Positions 18,451 through 28,282 are shown, counted from the first letter of the stretch. The stretch: DNA of 64,000 nt from Anaerotignum sp. MB30-C6 (GCF_030908465.1 NZ_CP133078.1:2666001-2730000); one strand, 5' to 3'. Translations and numbers: made by a program. The notes: a model not told the origin generated them from the letters alone.

Positions 18451-18957
18451 TCACTTTCGCAAATCCGTTAAAATCATTTCAATACAATCCCAATCTTCTT
18501 CCTTGACTTCATACTTAATAACCAAATCCCCATCTTGTACAAACCCCAAAGATTCATAACATTTTTTGGCACAAGTATTTCCAGCATATACACCTAATGA
18601 AATCTGCTTTGCTCCCAAAAAAATATGTGCATACCTTATGCCCATAGAGACCAGTTCTCTCCCAAGCCCCTGTCCCCGTCGTTCATGGTCTACCAGAACA
18701 AAGCCTAGGCGAACCGTCTCCCTTGCCCTGTCCAAAAAACGCATGCACATATGGCCCACAACACCCATTTCGTCCTCAGCAGTCATTCCCCAGCAGGCAG
18801 TATTATCTTGAAGTTTATCATAATACATATTTAGCCTTTCTTCTTTCAGGGGATATTCTCCAATTAAACCTGCACACCATTGGTAATATGTAGTTTCGTC
18901 TTTTACCCATTGAACAACATGCTTTGCATCACTGTTTTTATACGGCCTCAGTTTCAT
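18451..18957 (-). CDS. GNAT-family N-acetyltransferase
   Basis: A 168-residue GNAT protein. The acetyl-CoA loop appears as VDHERRGQGLGRELVS near residues 87-102, followed by a typical C-terminal GNTCAKKCYESLGFVQDGD. It starts MKLRPYKNSDAKHVVQWV, as in RimJ/RimL-like members. The acceptor is unknown. It overlaps the upstream EamA gene by 20 bases, which implies coupled expression. Confidence 0.9.
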   Translation of the reverse strand: MKLRPYKNSDAKHVVQWVKDETTYYQWCAGLIGEYPLKEERLNMYYDKLQDNTACWGMTAEDEMGVVGHMCMRFLDRARETVRLGFVLVDHERRGQGLGRELVSMGIRYAHIFLGAKQISLGVYAGNTCAKKCYESLGFVQDGDLVIKYEVKEEDWDCIEMILTDLRK

Positions 18958-19876
18958 TATCCGCCACTTCCCTTTCCTTATCTTCTCTGCCAGAGTAAAA
19001 AGACAAAATGAAAACAGTACCTAAAACCAAAATAAACCCAACCAACTCAATAGGATGGAACGCCGAGCCTAAGAATAAAATTGATACAACAATGGCTGTC
19101 ACCGGCTCTACACTGGTTAAAAGGCTTCCCATAAAAGGTCCAACCATACTAACCCCCTTTAAATACAAGGAGAAAGCCACCGCCGTTCCGATGACAACCA
19201 CACCTAAAACTGCCCAAATTGTTTGCTTGTCCCAAATAATTTCATATTTCCACGGAGGCGCAACCACCACCATGACAATGCCTGCAATGAGCATCCCAAA
19301 CCCAACAACTACATAAACACCGTACTTTTTCATCAACCTACCAGATAACAAATTATAAAGTGCAGCACAAACAGCTGAACTTAACCCTAAAAATAATGCC
19401 CTACCTGTCAGAGACATGGTATGAATATCCCCGTGGGTACTCAATAAAAAAGTACCTATTAGCGCAGCAATAATTGCCCCAAGTTCCAATTTACTGGGAA
19501 ATCGTATTTCTTTTACACAAACCACCGCCAATATAACCAAGGGATTTAAAGATTGCAGCACCGTTGCCGTCCCCGCATTGGAATGTTCTATTGCGGCAAA
19601 ATATGTATACTGCACCAAAAGCATGCCCAAGATGGAAAAAACCAAAAGTTGTTTCATATCGGCCTTATCCTTGAAAACATCCAACATCTTCCCTTTTTTC
19701 AAAATAAAACCCATGGCAACCAATAGGGCACCTGCAGAAATTAGACGAATGGAAACCAGCCACTCTGCGCTTATTCCCTTCTCAACAAATAAATACTGGC
19801 CAAAGCAGCCAGAAAATCCCCAGCAAATGGCACCACTTAGTGTGACTAGGATGCCAGCCTTATTCTTCCCTCCCAT
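18938..19876 (-). CDS. EamA/DMT-family transporter
   Basis: A 312-residue two-repeat EamA transporter with about ten membrane helices, from GILVTLSGAICWGFSGCFGQ to the second repeat motif SLLTSVEPVTAIVVSILFLG. It is the third EamA gene of the window and is paired with a GNAT gene. Its promoter is TTGCAC-17-TATACT at 19906-19934. A GAGGGAAG site precedes the ATG. The substrate is unknown. Confidence 0.88.
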   Translation of the reverse strand: MGGKNKAGILVTLSGAICWGFSGCFGQYLFVEKGISAEWLVSIRLISAGALLVAMGFILKKGKMLDVFKDKADMKQLLVFSILGMLLVQYTYFAAIEHSNAGTATVLQSLNPLVILAVVCVKEIRFPSKLELGAIIAALIGTFLLSTHGDIHTMSLTGRALFLGLSSAVCAALYNLLSGRLMKKYGVYVVVGFGMLIAGIVMVVVAPPWKYEIIWDKQTIWAVLGVVVIGTAVAFSLYLKGVSMVGPFMGSLLTSVEPVTAIVVSILFLGSAFHPIELVGFILVLGTVFILSFYSGREDKEREVADNETEAV

Positions 19877-19905
19877 AACTTCCCTCCATAATCAAGTTAA
19901 CTTAT

Positions 19906-19934
19906 AGTATAGTGCTTCTACCCCCTTTGTGCAA
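19906..19934 (-). promoter_or_regulatory. Promoter of the EamA-GNAT pair
   Basis: TTGCAC at 19929-19934 and TATACT at 19906-19911 (minus strand), spacer 17. Confidence 0.75.
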
Positions 19935-19970
19935 CATAAAAACATCCTTTTGCCATAGCAAAAGGATGTT
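19935..19970 (-). terminator. Intrinsic terminator downstream of ilvA
   Basis: A perfect 13-bp stem, AACATCCTTTTGC (19941-19953) with its complement (19958-19970) and a 4-base loop, followed on the minus strand by TTTTTATG. It ends the ilvA transcript, leaving a 3' untranslated tail of about 240 bases in which I see no gene. Confidence 0.85.
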
Positions 19971-20212
19971 AAATTATAAAGCCGAGCTTAGTGAAAAAGA
20001 TTGAGCCCTTCTACGCTGCCCCCACAAGCGGAAGAAGAATGAAATGTATGATATTCTTTTCAATTTTAAAAGTATTTTACTTGCTAATTTTTCATGCATC
20101 TATTAAAAACATCTCTTCGTTTCCAGTAAAATTTTATATATGCATTTGTCTCAAATCAAATTCACCAGCACTCATTACAGAAAATGAGGGACTTTTTATC
20201 AATGTAATTTCA

Positions 20213-21406
20213 TTACTTTACATCATAACCCTTTGAAACAAGCATTTTAATTAACTCTTCGCAATGCTCTTTGTTTCTCGTTTCCACTGTAACGTCAACC
20301 ACACATTTACCAACGGCTACGCTACGAACCATACGATCATGGGTTACATTAAAAATGTTGGCACCTTCCTCCGCAATAATTTGCAACAAGCGTGTAAGTT
20401 GACCAGGTTTATCAATCATAGTTAAGGAGAACTTTGTTAAACGTCCATTTACCTGTAAACCTTTATCGATAATACGGTCCAAAATATTAATATCCACATT
20501 CCCACCAGAAATGACACATACTGTTTTTTTGCCTTTGATATCCCCTTTGTTGTGCATAGCCGCCGCAACAGAAACAGCCCCCGCACCTTCAGCAACCATT
20601 TTATGCTTTTCTAAAAGCAAAAGAATCCCAGATGCAATTTCTTCTTCTGTTACTGTAACAATACCGTCCACATACTTCTGGCACATTTCAAAAGTCTTAT
20701 CCCCTGGTTGCTTTACAGCAATACCATCGGCAACGGTACTCACTTCTTCCAACGTTTCAATTTTACCATCACGAATGGAGTTATACATAGAAGGGGCACC
20801 AGCCGCCTGCACACCATAAACCTTACAGCTAGGTTTCAATGATTTAATGGCGCAAGCAACACCACTAATCAGTCCACCGCCACCAATGGGCACCAACACA
20901 ACCTCCACATCTTCTAAATGTTCCAAAATTTCAAGGCCAACCGTTCCCTGCCCAGCCATTACGTAATCATCATTAAAAGGATGTAAAAAGGTATATCCTT
21001 TTTCATTTTTCAGTTCAGTTGCTTTTGCCGCCGCATCGTCATAAACACCAGGAACCAATACAACCTCTGCACCATAGCTTCTTGTTGCCTCCACCTTAGC
21101 CAATGGTGCCCCAGCAGGCATACAAATTACTGCTGGAATATTTTTTTTCTGAGCTGCCAAAGCAACACCCTGAGCGTGATTACCTGCAGAACAAGCCACA
21201 ACACCGTGCTTTGCTTCTTCCTCTGTCAAATTTACGGTTTTATAATAGGCACCTCTAAGCTTGAAGGACCCTGTTACCTGCATATTTTCGCACTTAATAT
21301 AAACATCTGCATCTGGATTAATGCATTTTGACTGGAACAAAGGCGTCACAGTAGCAACCCCTTCCAAAACTTTTTTGGCATCTTGGATCATTTCTAAAGA
21401 TAACAT
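20213..21406 (-). CDS. ilvA: Threonine ammonia-lyase with C-terminal ACT domain
   Basis: A 397-residue PLP enzyme deaminating threonine to 2-oxobutyrate. The PLP lysine lies in GSFKLRGAYY near residue 50, the asparagine loop is SAGNHAQG, and the phosphate-binding glycine loop is PIGGGGLISG. The last 75 residues form an ACT domain (FSLTMIDKPGQLTRLLQIIAEEG). The length and single ACT domain fit the shorter ilvA/tdcB-like type rather than the long two-ACT biosynthetic form. It stands alone, away from branched-chain genes, so a catabolic role is possible. Confidence 0.94.
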   Translation of the reverse strand: MLSLEMIQDAKKVLEGVATVTPLFQSKCINPDADVYIKCENMQVTGSFKLRGAYYKTVNLTEEEAKHGVVACSAGNHAQGVALAAQKKNIPAVICMPAGAPLAKVEATRSYGAEVVLVPGVYDDAAAKATELKNEKGYTFLHPFNDDYVMAGQGTVGLEILEHLEDVEVVLVPIGGGGLISGVACAIKSLKPSCKVYGVQAAGAPSMYNSIRDGKIETLEEVSTVADGIAVKQPGDKTFEMCQKYVDGIVTVTEEEIASGILLLLEKHKMVAEGAGAVSVAAAMHNKGDIKGKKTVCVISGGNVDINILDRIIDKGLQVNGRLTKFSLTMIDKPGQLTRLLQIIAEEGANIFNVTHDRMVRSVAVGKCVVDVTVETRNKEHCEELIKMLVSKGYDVK

Positions 21407-21720
21407 AATTCGCTCACTCCTACGTCTTTATAATATGGACATATGTCTATTTTTGTCTACCACACAAATACAGATTAATTATATGTCTACTTTTTCACAA
21501 CGTCAACATATTTCATTATATTTTTCACCTATTTTGTGATTTTGTGATAATTGCTATTCATTCCATCTTCAATGTACATTCTTCCACAGATAGCAAACGA
21601 TTTTATGTGTCTCTGTGTAGATATGCATAAGGAATACATTCCCATTCTCAGTGGGAAAGCTATTAAAATTGAGAATCATCATTAAAGAGTATTACAAAAA
21701 GTGAGTAAATTTATGTTTGG
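21407..21720. other. Non-coding gap upstream of ilvA with repeated TATGTCTA motifs
   Basis: No gene is visible in this stretch. Near ilvA there is a 10-bp palindrome GACATATGTC at 21438-21447 and three further TGTCTA occurrences (21443, 21455 and 21483). Two of them lie in near-identical ATATGTCTA-T/C-TTTT blocks about 40 bases apart. A weak promoter TAGACA-18-TATTAT runs through the palindrome toward ilvA. The motifs could be an operator for threonine or redox control, but no regulator is identified. The remaining stretch to 21720 shows nothing recognisable. Confidence 0.4.
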
Positions 21721-21723
21721 AAA

Positions 21724-21763
21724 ATAAAAAAAACCTCTATGATAATTTTCTATCATAGAGGTT
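21724..21763 (-). terminator. Intrinsic terminator after clpX
   Basis: A perfect 13-bp stem, AACCTCTATGATA (21732-21744) with TATCATAGAGGTT (21751-21763), followed on the minus strand by eight T. Confidence 0.92.
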
Positions 21764-21800
21764 AAGATACAATTTTTCACAATCAATACCACTTCTAATT

Positions 21801-23096
21801 TTAGGAAGCATTCACCTTTCTTGTAGGTTTACGCTTACGCATACGTTGTAATGGTTGTCTGTCCTCGTTGTAAACATAGGTTGGTTCTTCAGTGCCTTCC
21901 ACAACGCCTTGGGTAATGATACATTTTTCTACTGTTGTTTCCGCGGGAATTTCATACATAATTGGGTTGATGAATTCCTCCATAATTGCACGTAAGCCTC
22001 TGGCTCCCGTTGCTCTCTCCATTGCTTTTTTGGCAATGGTGAGGAGGGCATCCTGTTCGAACTCAAGAATTACATCATCCAAAGCAAATAAATATTCATA
22101 CTGCTTTGTTAATGCATTCTTAGGCTCCGTTAAAATATGGATAAACGCTTCTTCATCTAAATTATCCAACGTTACCACAACGGGCAAACGTCCAATAAAT
22201 TCTGGTATCAAGCCATACTTTAATAAATCTTGAGGCATAAGAGAACGAAGAATTTCGTCATCTGTCTGCTCTAATTTACTATGCACCTCGGCACCAAACC
22301 CGATTACTTTATGGCCCATACGATTCTGTATGATTTTTTCGATGCCACCAAAAGCACCGCCACAAATAAATAATATATTTGTTGTATCAATCTGGATAAA
22401 TTCCTGATGAGGATGCTTTCTACCACCCTGAGGTGGCACACTTGCCGTTGTACCTTCCAGAATTTTCAGTAATGCCTGCTGCACGCCTTCACCACTCACG
22501 TCTCTGGTTATCGATACATTTTCAGATTTTTTTGTTATCTTATCGATTTCATCAATATAGATAATCCCTCTTTCAGCCCGTTCAATATCATAGTCCGCAG
22601 CTTGAATCAGCTTTAACAGGATATTTTCAACATCCTCGCCTACATATCCTGCCTCTGTTAAAGAGGTCGCATCTGCAATGGCAAACGGTACATTTAATAC
22701 CTTGGCTAAAGTTTGGGCAAGTAAAGTTTTACCGGTACCCGTAGGTCCCACTAAAAGAATATTGCTTTTTTGCAGTTCCACATCATCCGCCTTGGCATCC
22801 ATTAGAATGCGTTTGTAGTGATTATACACCGCTACCGACAAAGTCTGTTTTGCCTTATCCTGACCAATCACATATTGATCTAAGGTTTCTTTAATTTCTT
22901 TGGGCTTAGGAACGTTAAAATCTTCTTCTTTATTTGCTAAAACATCATACTCTTCATCAATAATATCGGCACACAGATCGATACATTCATCACAAATATA
23001 TACATTAGGCCCAGCAATCAGTTTTTTTACCTGTTCCTGAGTTTTCCCGCAGAAGGAACAACGTAATTTGTTTATCTCTTCTGTTTTTCCTGCCAT
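21801..23096 (-). CDS. clpX: ATP-dependent Clp protease ATP-binding subunit ClpX
   Basis: A 431-residue AAA+ unfoldase that feeds substrates to ClpP. The N-terminal zinc-binding domain has Cys13, Cys16, Cys35 and Cys38. Walker A is GPTGTGKT at residues 117-124, and Walker B is [10 protein letters not shown]. It starts two bases after the clpP stop, so the pair is one operon. Confidence 0.98.
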   Translation of the reverse strand: MAGKTEEINKLRCSFCGKTQEQVKKLIAGPNVYICDECIDLCADIIDEEYDVLANKEEDFNVPKPKEIKETLDQYVIGQDKAKQTLSVAVYNHYKRILMDAKADDVELQKSNILLVGPTGTGKTLLAQTLAKVLNVPFAIADATSLTEAGYVGEDVENILLKLIQAADYDIERAERGIIYIDEIDKITKKSENVSITRDVSGEGVQQALLKILEGTTASVPPQGGRKHPHQEFIQIDTTNILFICGGAFGGIEKIIQNRMGHKVIGFGAEVHSKLEQTDDEILRSLMPQDLLKYGLIPEFIGRLPVVVTLDNLDEEAFIHILTEPKNALTKQYEYLFALDDVILEFEQDALLTIAKKAMERATGARGLRAIMEEFINPIMYEIPAETTVEKCIITQGVVEGTEEPTYVYNEDRQPLQRMRKRKPTRKVNAS

Positions 23097-23098
23097 AT

Positions 23099-23698
23099 TT
23101 AGCCTCTCTCCTTTGTCTGAGGTTTTGTGATAACATCATCTATAAGACCATAGGCCTTTGCTTCCTCAGCCGTCATAAAATAATCTCTTTCGGTATCTCT
23201 TTCGATTATATCAATCGCTTTACCTGTATTTGCTGCTAAAATTTCGTTTAATTTTCTTTTTGTGCGCAGGATATTCTCGGCATGAATATGAATATCCGTT
23301 GCCTGTCCTCTTGCACCACCACTTGGCTGGTGAATCATGACCTCTGCATTAGGCAATGCGTATCTTTTCCCCTTCGCTCCACCGGCTAAAAGAAAAGCCC
23401 CCATACTTGCCGCCATACCGATACAGATTGTAGATACATCAGGTTTGATGTATTGCATTGTGTCGTAAATAGCAAGCCCTGCTGTTACAGAGCCGCCGGG
23501 GCTATTGATATATAGGCTGATATCTTTATCAGGATCTTCCGCTGCTAAAAATAACAACTGAGCTACAACAAGGCTGGCAGTAACGTCATTTACTTCTTCG
23601 CCCAGAAAAATAATTCTGTCTTTTAACAGTCTGGAATAAATATCATAAGAACGTTCTCCACGGTTTGTTTGCTCCACTACCATAGGCACTAAACTCAT
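23099..23698 (-). CDS. clpP: ATP-dependent Clp protease proteolytic subunit ClpP
   Basis: A 199-residue serine protease subunit. Catalytic Ser98 (GMAASMGAF) and His123 (MIHQPSGG) are clear, and the Asp is in RDTERDYFM. The ATG at 23698 ([17 protein letters not shown]) is the conserved start and has GGAGGGAG upstream; the longer frame from 23719 overlaps that site. It sits between tig and clpX, the standard tig-clpP-clpX order. Confidence 0.98.
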   Translation of the reverse strand: MSLVPMVVEQTNRGERSYDIYSRLLKDRIIFLGEEVNDVTASLVVAQLLFLAAEDPDKDISLYINSPGGSVTAGLAIYDTMQYIKPDVSTICIGMAASMGAFLLAGGAKGKRYALPNAEVMIHQPSGGARGQATDIHIHAENILRTKRKLNEILAANTGKAIDIIERDTERDYFMTAEEAKAYGLIDDVITKPQTKERG

Positions 23699-23744
23699 AT
23701 GAACTCCCTCCATTCCCATTTATTTTTTATTACTTTGAAACACC

Positions 23745-23762
23745 TTAACTCTATAAAGTTAA
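23745..23762. promoter_or_regulatory. 18-bp palindrome upstream of clpP
   Basis: TTAACT-CTATAA-AGTTAA lies between the tig hairpin and clpP. It resembles neither the CtsR heptad repeats nor the CIRCE element, so the regulator is unknown. It may be an operator or part of the clpP leader. Confidence 0.3.
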
Positions 23763-23763
23763 A

Positions 23764-23790
23764 ATTAGGCACAGGAAACCTGTGCCTAAT
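23764..23790 (-). terminator. Hairpin after tig
   Basis: A perfect 12-bp stem, ATTAGGCACAGG with its complement and a 3-base loop. On the minus strand only TTTT follows, then AACTTT, so termination is probably partial and some tig transcripts may continue into clpP. Confidence 0.65.
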
Positions 23791-23799
23791 TGGTTGGTC

Positions 23800-25101
23800 T
23801 TATTCAGCCTTAGGCTCTGTAAAAATAGCTGTTTCTTCGATCAGCTTCATTGCTGCTCTAACGAGCATATCCATTTCCAGTGCCTCTTTATCTTCTTCTC
23901 TGAACATTTCCAGCATAGTCTTTCCATCAATACCATAGCTTTCGCCATATTTGCAAATTTCAGCTTCCAATTCTTCCTGAGAAATAGCCAAGCTTTCTTC
24001 TTTTGCAATCGCTTCAAGCATCAGTCTTGCGTCAACACTCTTCACGCTCGTATCCTTGAAGTTTTCTCTCATTTCTTCAGGAGTTGTGCCCATATACTGG
24101 CAATAAATATCTAAGCTTAAGCCCTGACGAGTGATATTTTCTTCAAACTCTTTCATCATGCTGTCAATTTTGTTATCGTACATAACCTGTGGAACTTCCA
24201 TTTCACAGTTTGCAACAGCTACATCTAACAGCTTATCACCCTGAATCTGGCTTGCTTTTTCCTCTTTCTCCTTTGCAAGCTTTTCCAGAATGCTAGCTTT
24301 ATATTCATCCAAAGTGGAAAATTCAGAAACATCTTCTGCAAATGCATCATCCAACTCAGGCAGTTCTTTCTTTGTAATACCTTTGATTTCAATTGCAAAA
24401 ACGGCGTCCTTGCCAGCCAAATCCCCTGAATGGTACTGTTCAGGGAACTTCACGCTAATGTCAAACTTTTCGCCCAATCCGTGGCCTACAACCTGTTCTT
24501 CGAAACCGGGAATGAACATACCGCTGCCCAATTCCAAGTCATGTTCGTCAGACTGTCCACCTTCAAAAGGAACACCATCCACAGAACCTTCATAGCTCAT
24601 TTTTACAACGTCACCAAGTTCTGCTGCTCTATCTGTAACTTCTACAGTTCTTGCATTTTTAGCCTGAACTGTTTTCAGTTCTTCCAAAACTTCTTCTTCT
24701 GTTACTTCAGAAACTACTTTTTCAACAGAAAGGCCTTTGTACTGACCTAACTTTACTTCTGGCTTAATTGTTACATCAATGAGGAACTTTGCACCTTTGC
24801 CAGTTTCGATATAGTCTACATCCAATGTGGGTGTGGAAACAACATCTAATCCCAACTCTTTCACAGCCGCCATATATTCTTCGGGAAAGATATGGTTTAC
24901 TGCATCTTCATAGAAAAAGCTTTCGCCGTACTGTGCCTCGATTAATTTTCTGGGCACTTTACCCTTTCTGAAACCAGGGATAGAAATCTGATTTTTATGT
25001 TTGTTATAGGAAAAAGCCATACCTTTTTCCAATACTTCTGCACTAACTTCAAAAGAAAATTTTACTTCTGTTTTTTCCTTGCTCAACAATGTTGCGTTCA
25101 T
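23800..25101 (-). CDS. tig: Trigger factor
   Basis: A 433-residue ribosome-associated chaperone with peptidyl-prolyl isomerase activity. The ribosome-binding motif is near residues 43-49 (PGFRKGKVPR). The FKBP-like domain spans about 150-240 (GDVVKMSYEGSVDGVPFEGG), and the helical C-terminal arms follow. It stands upstream of clpP-clpX. A GGAGGAG site precedes the ATG. Confidence 0.97.
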   Translation of the reverse strand: MNATLLSKEKTEVKFSFEVSAEVLEKGMAFSYNKHKNQISIPGFRKGKVPRKLIEAQYGESFFYEDAVNHIFPEEYMAAVKELGLDVVSTPTLDVDYIETGKGAKFLIDVTIKPEVKLGQYKGLSVEKVVSEVTEEEVLEELKTVQAKNARTVEVTDRAAELGDVVKMSYEGSVDGVPFEGGQSDEHDLELGSGMFIPGFEEQVVGHGLGEKFDISVKFPEQYHSGDLAGKDAVFAIEIKGITKKELPELDDAFAEDVSEFSTLDEYKASILEKLAKEKEEKASQIQGDKLLDVAVANCEMEVPQVMYDNKIDSMMKEFEENITRQGLSLDIYCQYMGTTPEEMRENFKDTSVKSVDARLMLEAIAKEESLAISQEELEAEICKYGESYGIDGKTMLEMFREEDKEALEMDMLVRAAMKLIEETAIFTEPKAE

Positions 25102-25207
25102 GTTTGAAGCTCCTCCTTAAAATATGTTTCTATGACAACCAAGCTTATAAAAAAATCAAACTGTTGTCACTCAAATGTCAGTTCCTAAAACTGCACAATC
25201 AAAGGTT

Positions 25208-25216
25208 ATTATAACA
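25208..25216 (-). promoter_or_regulatory. Extended -10 promoter of tig
   Basis: TATAAT at 25208-25213 (minus strand) with TGT immediately upstream. The leader to the tig start is about 100 bases. Confidence 0.5.
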
Positions 25217-25280
25217 CACGGTATTTTGAAAATCTACTGTTTCACGTAAAAAAATCCTCTGTTTTAGCCAAAAATCCTCC

Positions 25281-25562
25281 CTAAAACACATCAATTTCTG
25301 TGGTAATCATTTCCGCTTCTGTGTTTTGTTCCATAAAGCGCAGTATGTGTTGTATCATACTGTCGGCATGTCGTTTTTCATTGGTAACACAAGCAAAACC
25401 GATCACAATGGTTTTATGTTGATCTTGACAATCCACCTCAGCAACAGAAACATTGAACTTGTGCTTGGTTTTATCAACAAGACTTTTCACGACCATACGC
25501 TTTTCCTTTAGGGATGATACCCAATCCGCATAAAACGTTACTTCGCAGCTACCGATAATCAT
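25281..25562 (-). CDS. DUF503-family protein (YlxP-like)
   Basis: A 93-residue single-domain protein of the DUF503/YlxP family, recognised by SLKEKRMVVKSLVDKTKHKFNVSVAEV at residues 17-43. Family members often lie in ribosome maturation operons (near rbfA); here it follows a radical SAM gene by 15 bases. The molecular role is unknown, with RNA or ribosome association only suspected. Confidence 0.88.
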   Translation of the reverse strand: MIIGSCEVTFYADWVSSLKEKRMVVKSLVDKTKHKFNVSVAEVDCQDQHKTIVIGFACVTNEKRHADSMIQHILRFMEQNTEAEMITTEIDVF

Positions 25563-25577
25563 CGAATTCCCCCTTCC

Positions 25578-26477
25578 TTATGTATCAAAAAGAGTTAGCT
25601 GAATGGGTTCGTCTTTCCCATGAACCTCTCTATCCAGCCTGCTTTTGTAGTCAGCGGAAACTTGATACTTACCTCGCACTTTTCTCAATCTTTCGTATAC
25701 TATATTTCTATAATTCTTTAGCTCGCCCTTATGATAGAGGTTTTGATATTCCACCAATAAATTGGGGTATTCTTTTTTCAAGAAATGATAAAACACCTGT
25801 TTTGTTTCTCCCCTTAAATATAAAAGACCACTTAACAGGTAATCCACCCCGACTTCCTTTGCATTGGAAAAAATGGTATTCAGGTTTTCTTCCCCATCGG
25901 TAAGGTAAGGAATCACGGGCATCATATGCACTGCCGTGGATGCCTTGGTTTTACCAAATTCCTTTAGCATGAAAAATCGACGTTTAGGGCTAACTGCTCC
26001 TGACTCCAATTTTCTTTGCAAAGCCTCATCGGCAGTGGTAATGGTAGACGCAATATTTACATATGTCTTACGTGATAATTCTTCAATCAGGTCAAAATCT
26101 CGTAAAATCAAATCCGACTTGGTGGATATAATGATGGGATTCTGATAACGAATCATAAGACGTAGAATTTCCGGCATTTGTTCCTGGGTAGCTTCTGCCG
26201 GTTGATAATTATCTGTTACGCCGCCCAAATTGATTACACTTTTGTCCCATCTTGGATTTCGTAGCTGCCTTTCCAAAGCTTCTGCAATATTTGTTTTCAC
26301 AAAAATGGTATCAGAAAAGCCCCCTGAATCTTGTAAATATTTATGAGAATAACGAGCATAGCAATATTTACAATCGTGGGTACAACCTCTATAAACATTC
26401 AAATCCCAATGATAGGGGAATCTCCCTTTTACAAAAGTACAAGCTGTATTGCATTGAATGGGACTGCAACCTTTCAT
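25578..26477 (-). CDS. Radical SAM protein of the spore-photoproduct-lyase-like class
   Basis: A 299-residue radical SAM protein. The cluster motif is CTHDCKYCYARYSHKY near residue 32, and a further Cys pair lies at the N-terminus (GCSPIQCNTAC). This CxxxCxxC form with a following YARYSHK is seen in the Rv2578c/SplB-like group. The reaction is unknown. It follows the DUF1893 gene directly. Confidence 0.85.
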   Translation of the reverse strand: MKGCSPIQCNTACTFVKGRFPYHWDLNVYRGCTHDCKYCYARYSHKYLQDSGGFSDTIFVKTNIAEALERQLRNPRWDKSVINLGGVTDNYQPAEATQEQMPEILRLMIRYQNPIIISTKSDLILRDFDLIEELSRKTYVNIASTITTADEALQRKLESGAVSPKRRFFMLKEFGKTKASTAVHMMPVIPYLTDGEENLNTIFSNAKEVGVDYLLSGLLYLRGETKQVFYHFLKKEYPNLLVEYQNLYHKGELKNYRNIVYERLRKVRGKYQVSADYKSRLDREVHGKDEPIQLTLFDT

Positions 26478-26478
26478 T

Positions 26479-26913
26479 TTATTTGCTCCCTCTTAACTCC
26501 GCCAGTTTATTTTGTAGTTTCAGATATGCTTCCTCAACATTTGTTTCTTCCAAAACCGTAGCCTCCATGGGACACATACCATCTTTCCTACGGTTGATGA
26601 TATAAGGCACCGATTTACCATACTCAAAGGGTATGTTGTTTTCTTTTAACGCCTCTGCCGCATGGGCACTCATGACTCCTGCGTACAAGTGGCTTATCTT
26701 ACCTTTCACCAATAATAACGCCGCCGCTTTTCCAATTACTTTATCTGCCACATACGCCCCTTCTAAAAACTGGGCTTCTGATTTTAAAATTTCCATAATA
26801 GGGGCAATACCTTTTTGGGTAGAGGTGCGTAATTCACCTTGGGTAGAAACCGCAGCAAAGGTTACTCCTTCACCTGCCAAAGCGGCTCTTGCCTGTTCTT
26901 CCTTTTGCAACAT
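26479..26913 (-). CDS. DUF1893 domain protein
   Basis: A 144-residue cytoplasmic protein matching DUF1893, with GKAAALLLVKGKISHLYAGVMS at its centre. A conserved Cys lies in DGMCPMEATVLE. It ends one base before the radical SAM start and begins about 18 bases after the aldo/keto reductase, so four genes here appear to be one operon. The function is not known. Confidence 0.8.
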   Translation of the reverse strand: MLQKEEQARAALAGEGVTFAAVSTQGELRTSTQKGIAPIMEILKSEAQFLEGAYVADKVIGKAAALLLVKGKISHLYAGVMSAHAAEALKENNIPFEYGKSVPYIINRRKDGMCPMEATVLEETNVEEAYLKLQNKLAELRGSK

Positions 26914-26931
26914 GCTTTTTTCCTCTCATTT

Positions 26932-28056
26932 CTAGTTCTTCTCATTCAAGTCTGCCCAAACACGGGGCATATCCTCTGAAATGCTTATCTTCTGTGGACA
27001 CTTATCTTCACATTCTTTGCACTGAATGCACTGGTTGGCTTTCCTTTTTCTTCTCAATCCTGCCCAGGCAAATCGAATGGGTTCATAGCTTTGGTACATA
27101 TGATAGGTGTTCCATATTTTAAAGTTATCTGGTATGTTTACCCCTTGTGGACAAGGCATACAATAGCCACACCCAGTACAGCCGTTTTGTACCCGAGCTT
27201 GCAAAATGTCTCGTGTCTGCTGTATCACTGCCTCTTCCCTCTGGTTTAAGGGGATAAAGGGAGAAAATGTTTTTATATTATCCTTCACCTGTTCCATGGA
27301 ACTCATTCCACTTAAAATGACTTTTACATTTGAAAGCCCTGCAACATAACGTAAAGCATAGGAAGCAATGGAGGCTTGCTCATCCAAAGCCTGAAACTTT
27401 GCGTTCATCTCTTCCGAGAAATTTGCCAAAGCACCGCCCCTAACTGGTTCCATAACAATAATAGGTATGCCCAATTCCTCAGCGAGATGATAACCCTTCA
27501 TTCCTGCTTGTTCCTCTGTATCCATATAATTTAGCTGTATTTGGCAAAAATCCCACTTGCGATACTGCAAAATTTCTTCAAAAACATCATACTCGTCATG
27601 GAAGGAAAACCCAATGTGGCGAATTTTCCCTTCTTGTCGCAGTTCCTCTAAAATAGATAAAATATCGTTTTCCAATGCAATGTCCCATTTTTTTCGATCT
27701 AAGGTGTGCAGCAAATAAAAGTCAATATACTCTGTGCCCAAACGGCTCAGTTGCTCTTCTACCACTTTTCTTGTGTCCTGTCTGTCCTTTAAAATCCAAA
27801 CGGGTAACTTCGTAGCCAGATAATAGGAGGCACGGTCATGGTTTTTCAAGGCCTTTCCTAAAAAAACTTCACTCTCGCCATCGTGATAAAAATAAGCCGT
27901 ATCAATATAGTTCACACCACTGGCTAACGCATAGTCTATCATTTCTTGAGATTGTACTTCATCAATCTTGCCCTCTGCCGTCAAAGGAAAACGCATACAC
28001 CCAAACCCCAATAGGGAAGTCTCTATTCCTAAGTTCTCTAGCTGTCTCTTCTCCAT
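26932..28056 (-). CDS. Aldo/keto reductase with C-terminal 4Fe-4S ferredoxin domain
   Basis: A 374-residue protein. The TIM-barrel aldo/keto reductase domain (residues 1-270) has GVNYIDTAYFYHDGESE around the catalytic Asp/Tyr. The C-terminal 100 residues carry two cysteine clusters, CTGCGYCMPCPQGVNIP and CIQCKECEDKCP, fit for 4Fe-4S centres. Such fusions are common in anaerobes and may couple reduction to ferredoxin. The substrate is unknown. Confidence 0.9.
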   Translation of the reverse strand: MEKRQLENLGIETSLLGFGCMRFPLTAEGKIDEVQSQEMIDYALASGVNYIDTAYFYHDGESEVFLGKALKNHDRASYYLATKLPVWILKDRQDTRKVVEEQLSRLGTEYIDFYLLHTLDRKKWDIALENDILSILEELRQEGKIRHIGFSFHDEYDVFEEILQYRKWDFCQIQLNYMDTEEQAGMKGYHLAEELGIPIIVMEPVRGGALANFSEEMNAKFQALDEQASIASYALRYVAGLSNVKVILSGMSSMEQVKDNIKTFSPFIPLNQREEAVIQQTRDILQARVQNGCTGCGYCMPCPQGVNIPDNFKIWNTYHMYQSYEPIRFAWAGLRRKRKANQCIQCKECEDKCPQKISISEDMPRVWADLNEKN

Positions 28057-28282
28057 AGAATCACTCCTTTTAAACGCCCCTAAGTAATGATTACATTACT
28101 AAATCCGTATTTAAAAATCGCATTATCAAAATAAAACATTATCCTTAGACTACCATAATTCTCGTAGAAATCCCAGTTTTTTCTTATATCTAACAAAGAC
28201 AAACTAATAAAGATAAATCAGACTTCGTATTATGAAGTCTTTCCACTGGAATCTTTCGTATTTTTGAAAAATATAATAAAAA
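28057..28282. other. Non-coding gap upstream of the aldo/keto reductase
   Basis: A perfect palindrome AGTAATG-ATTA-CATTACT lies at 28083-28100, about 30 bases before the ATG, and is a likely operator for the reductase operon. Farther up, AGACTTC and GAAGTCT form a small hairpin near 28221-28241. No gene is visible. Confidence 0.4.

Noticed and set aside
19991..20236. 81-codon plus-strand frame between the EamA gene and ilvA
   Set aside because: No ribosome binding site, noise-like composition, and it overlaps the ilvA 3' end and its untranslated tail.
23745..23762. CtsR or HrcA operator at clpP
   Set aside because: The palindrome matches neither the GGTCAAA heptad repeat nor the TTAGCACTC inverted repeat.
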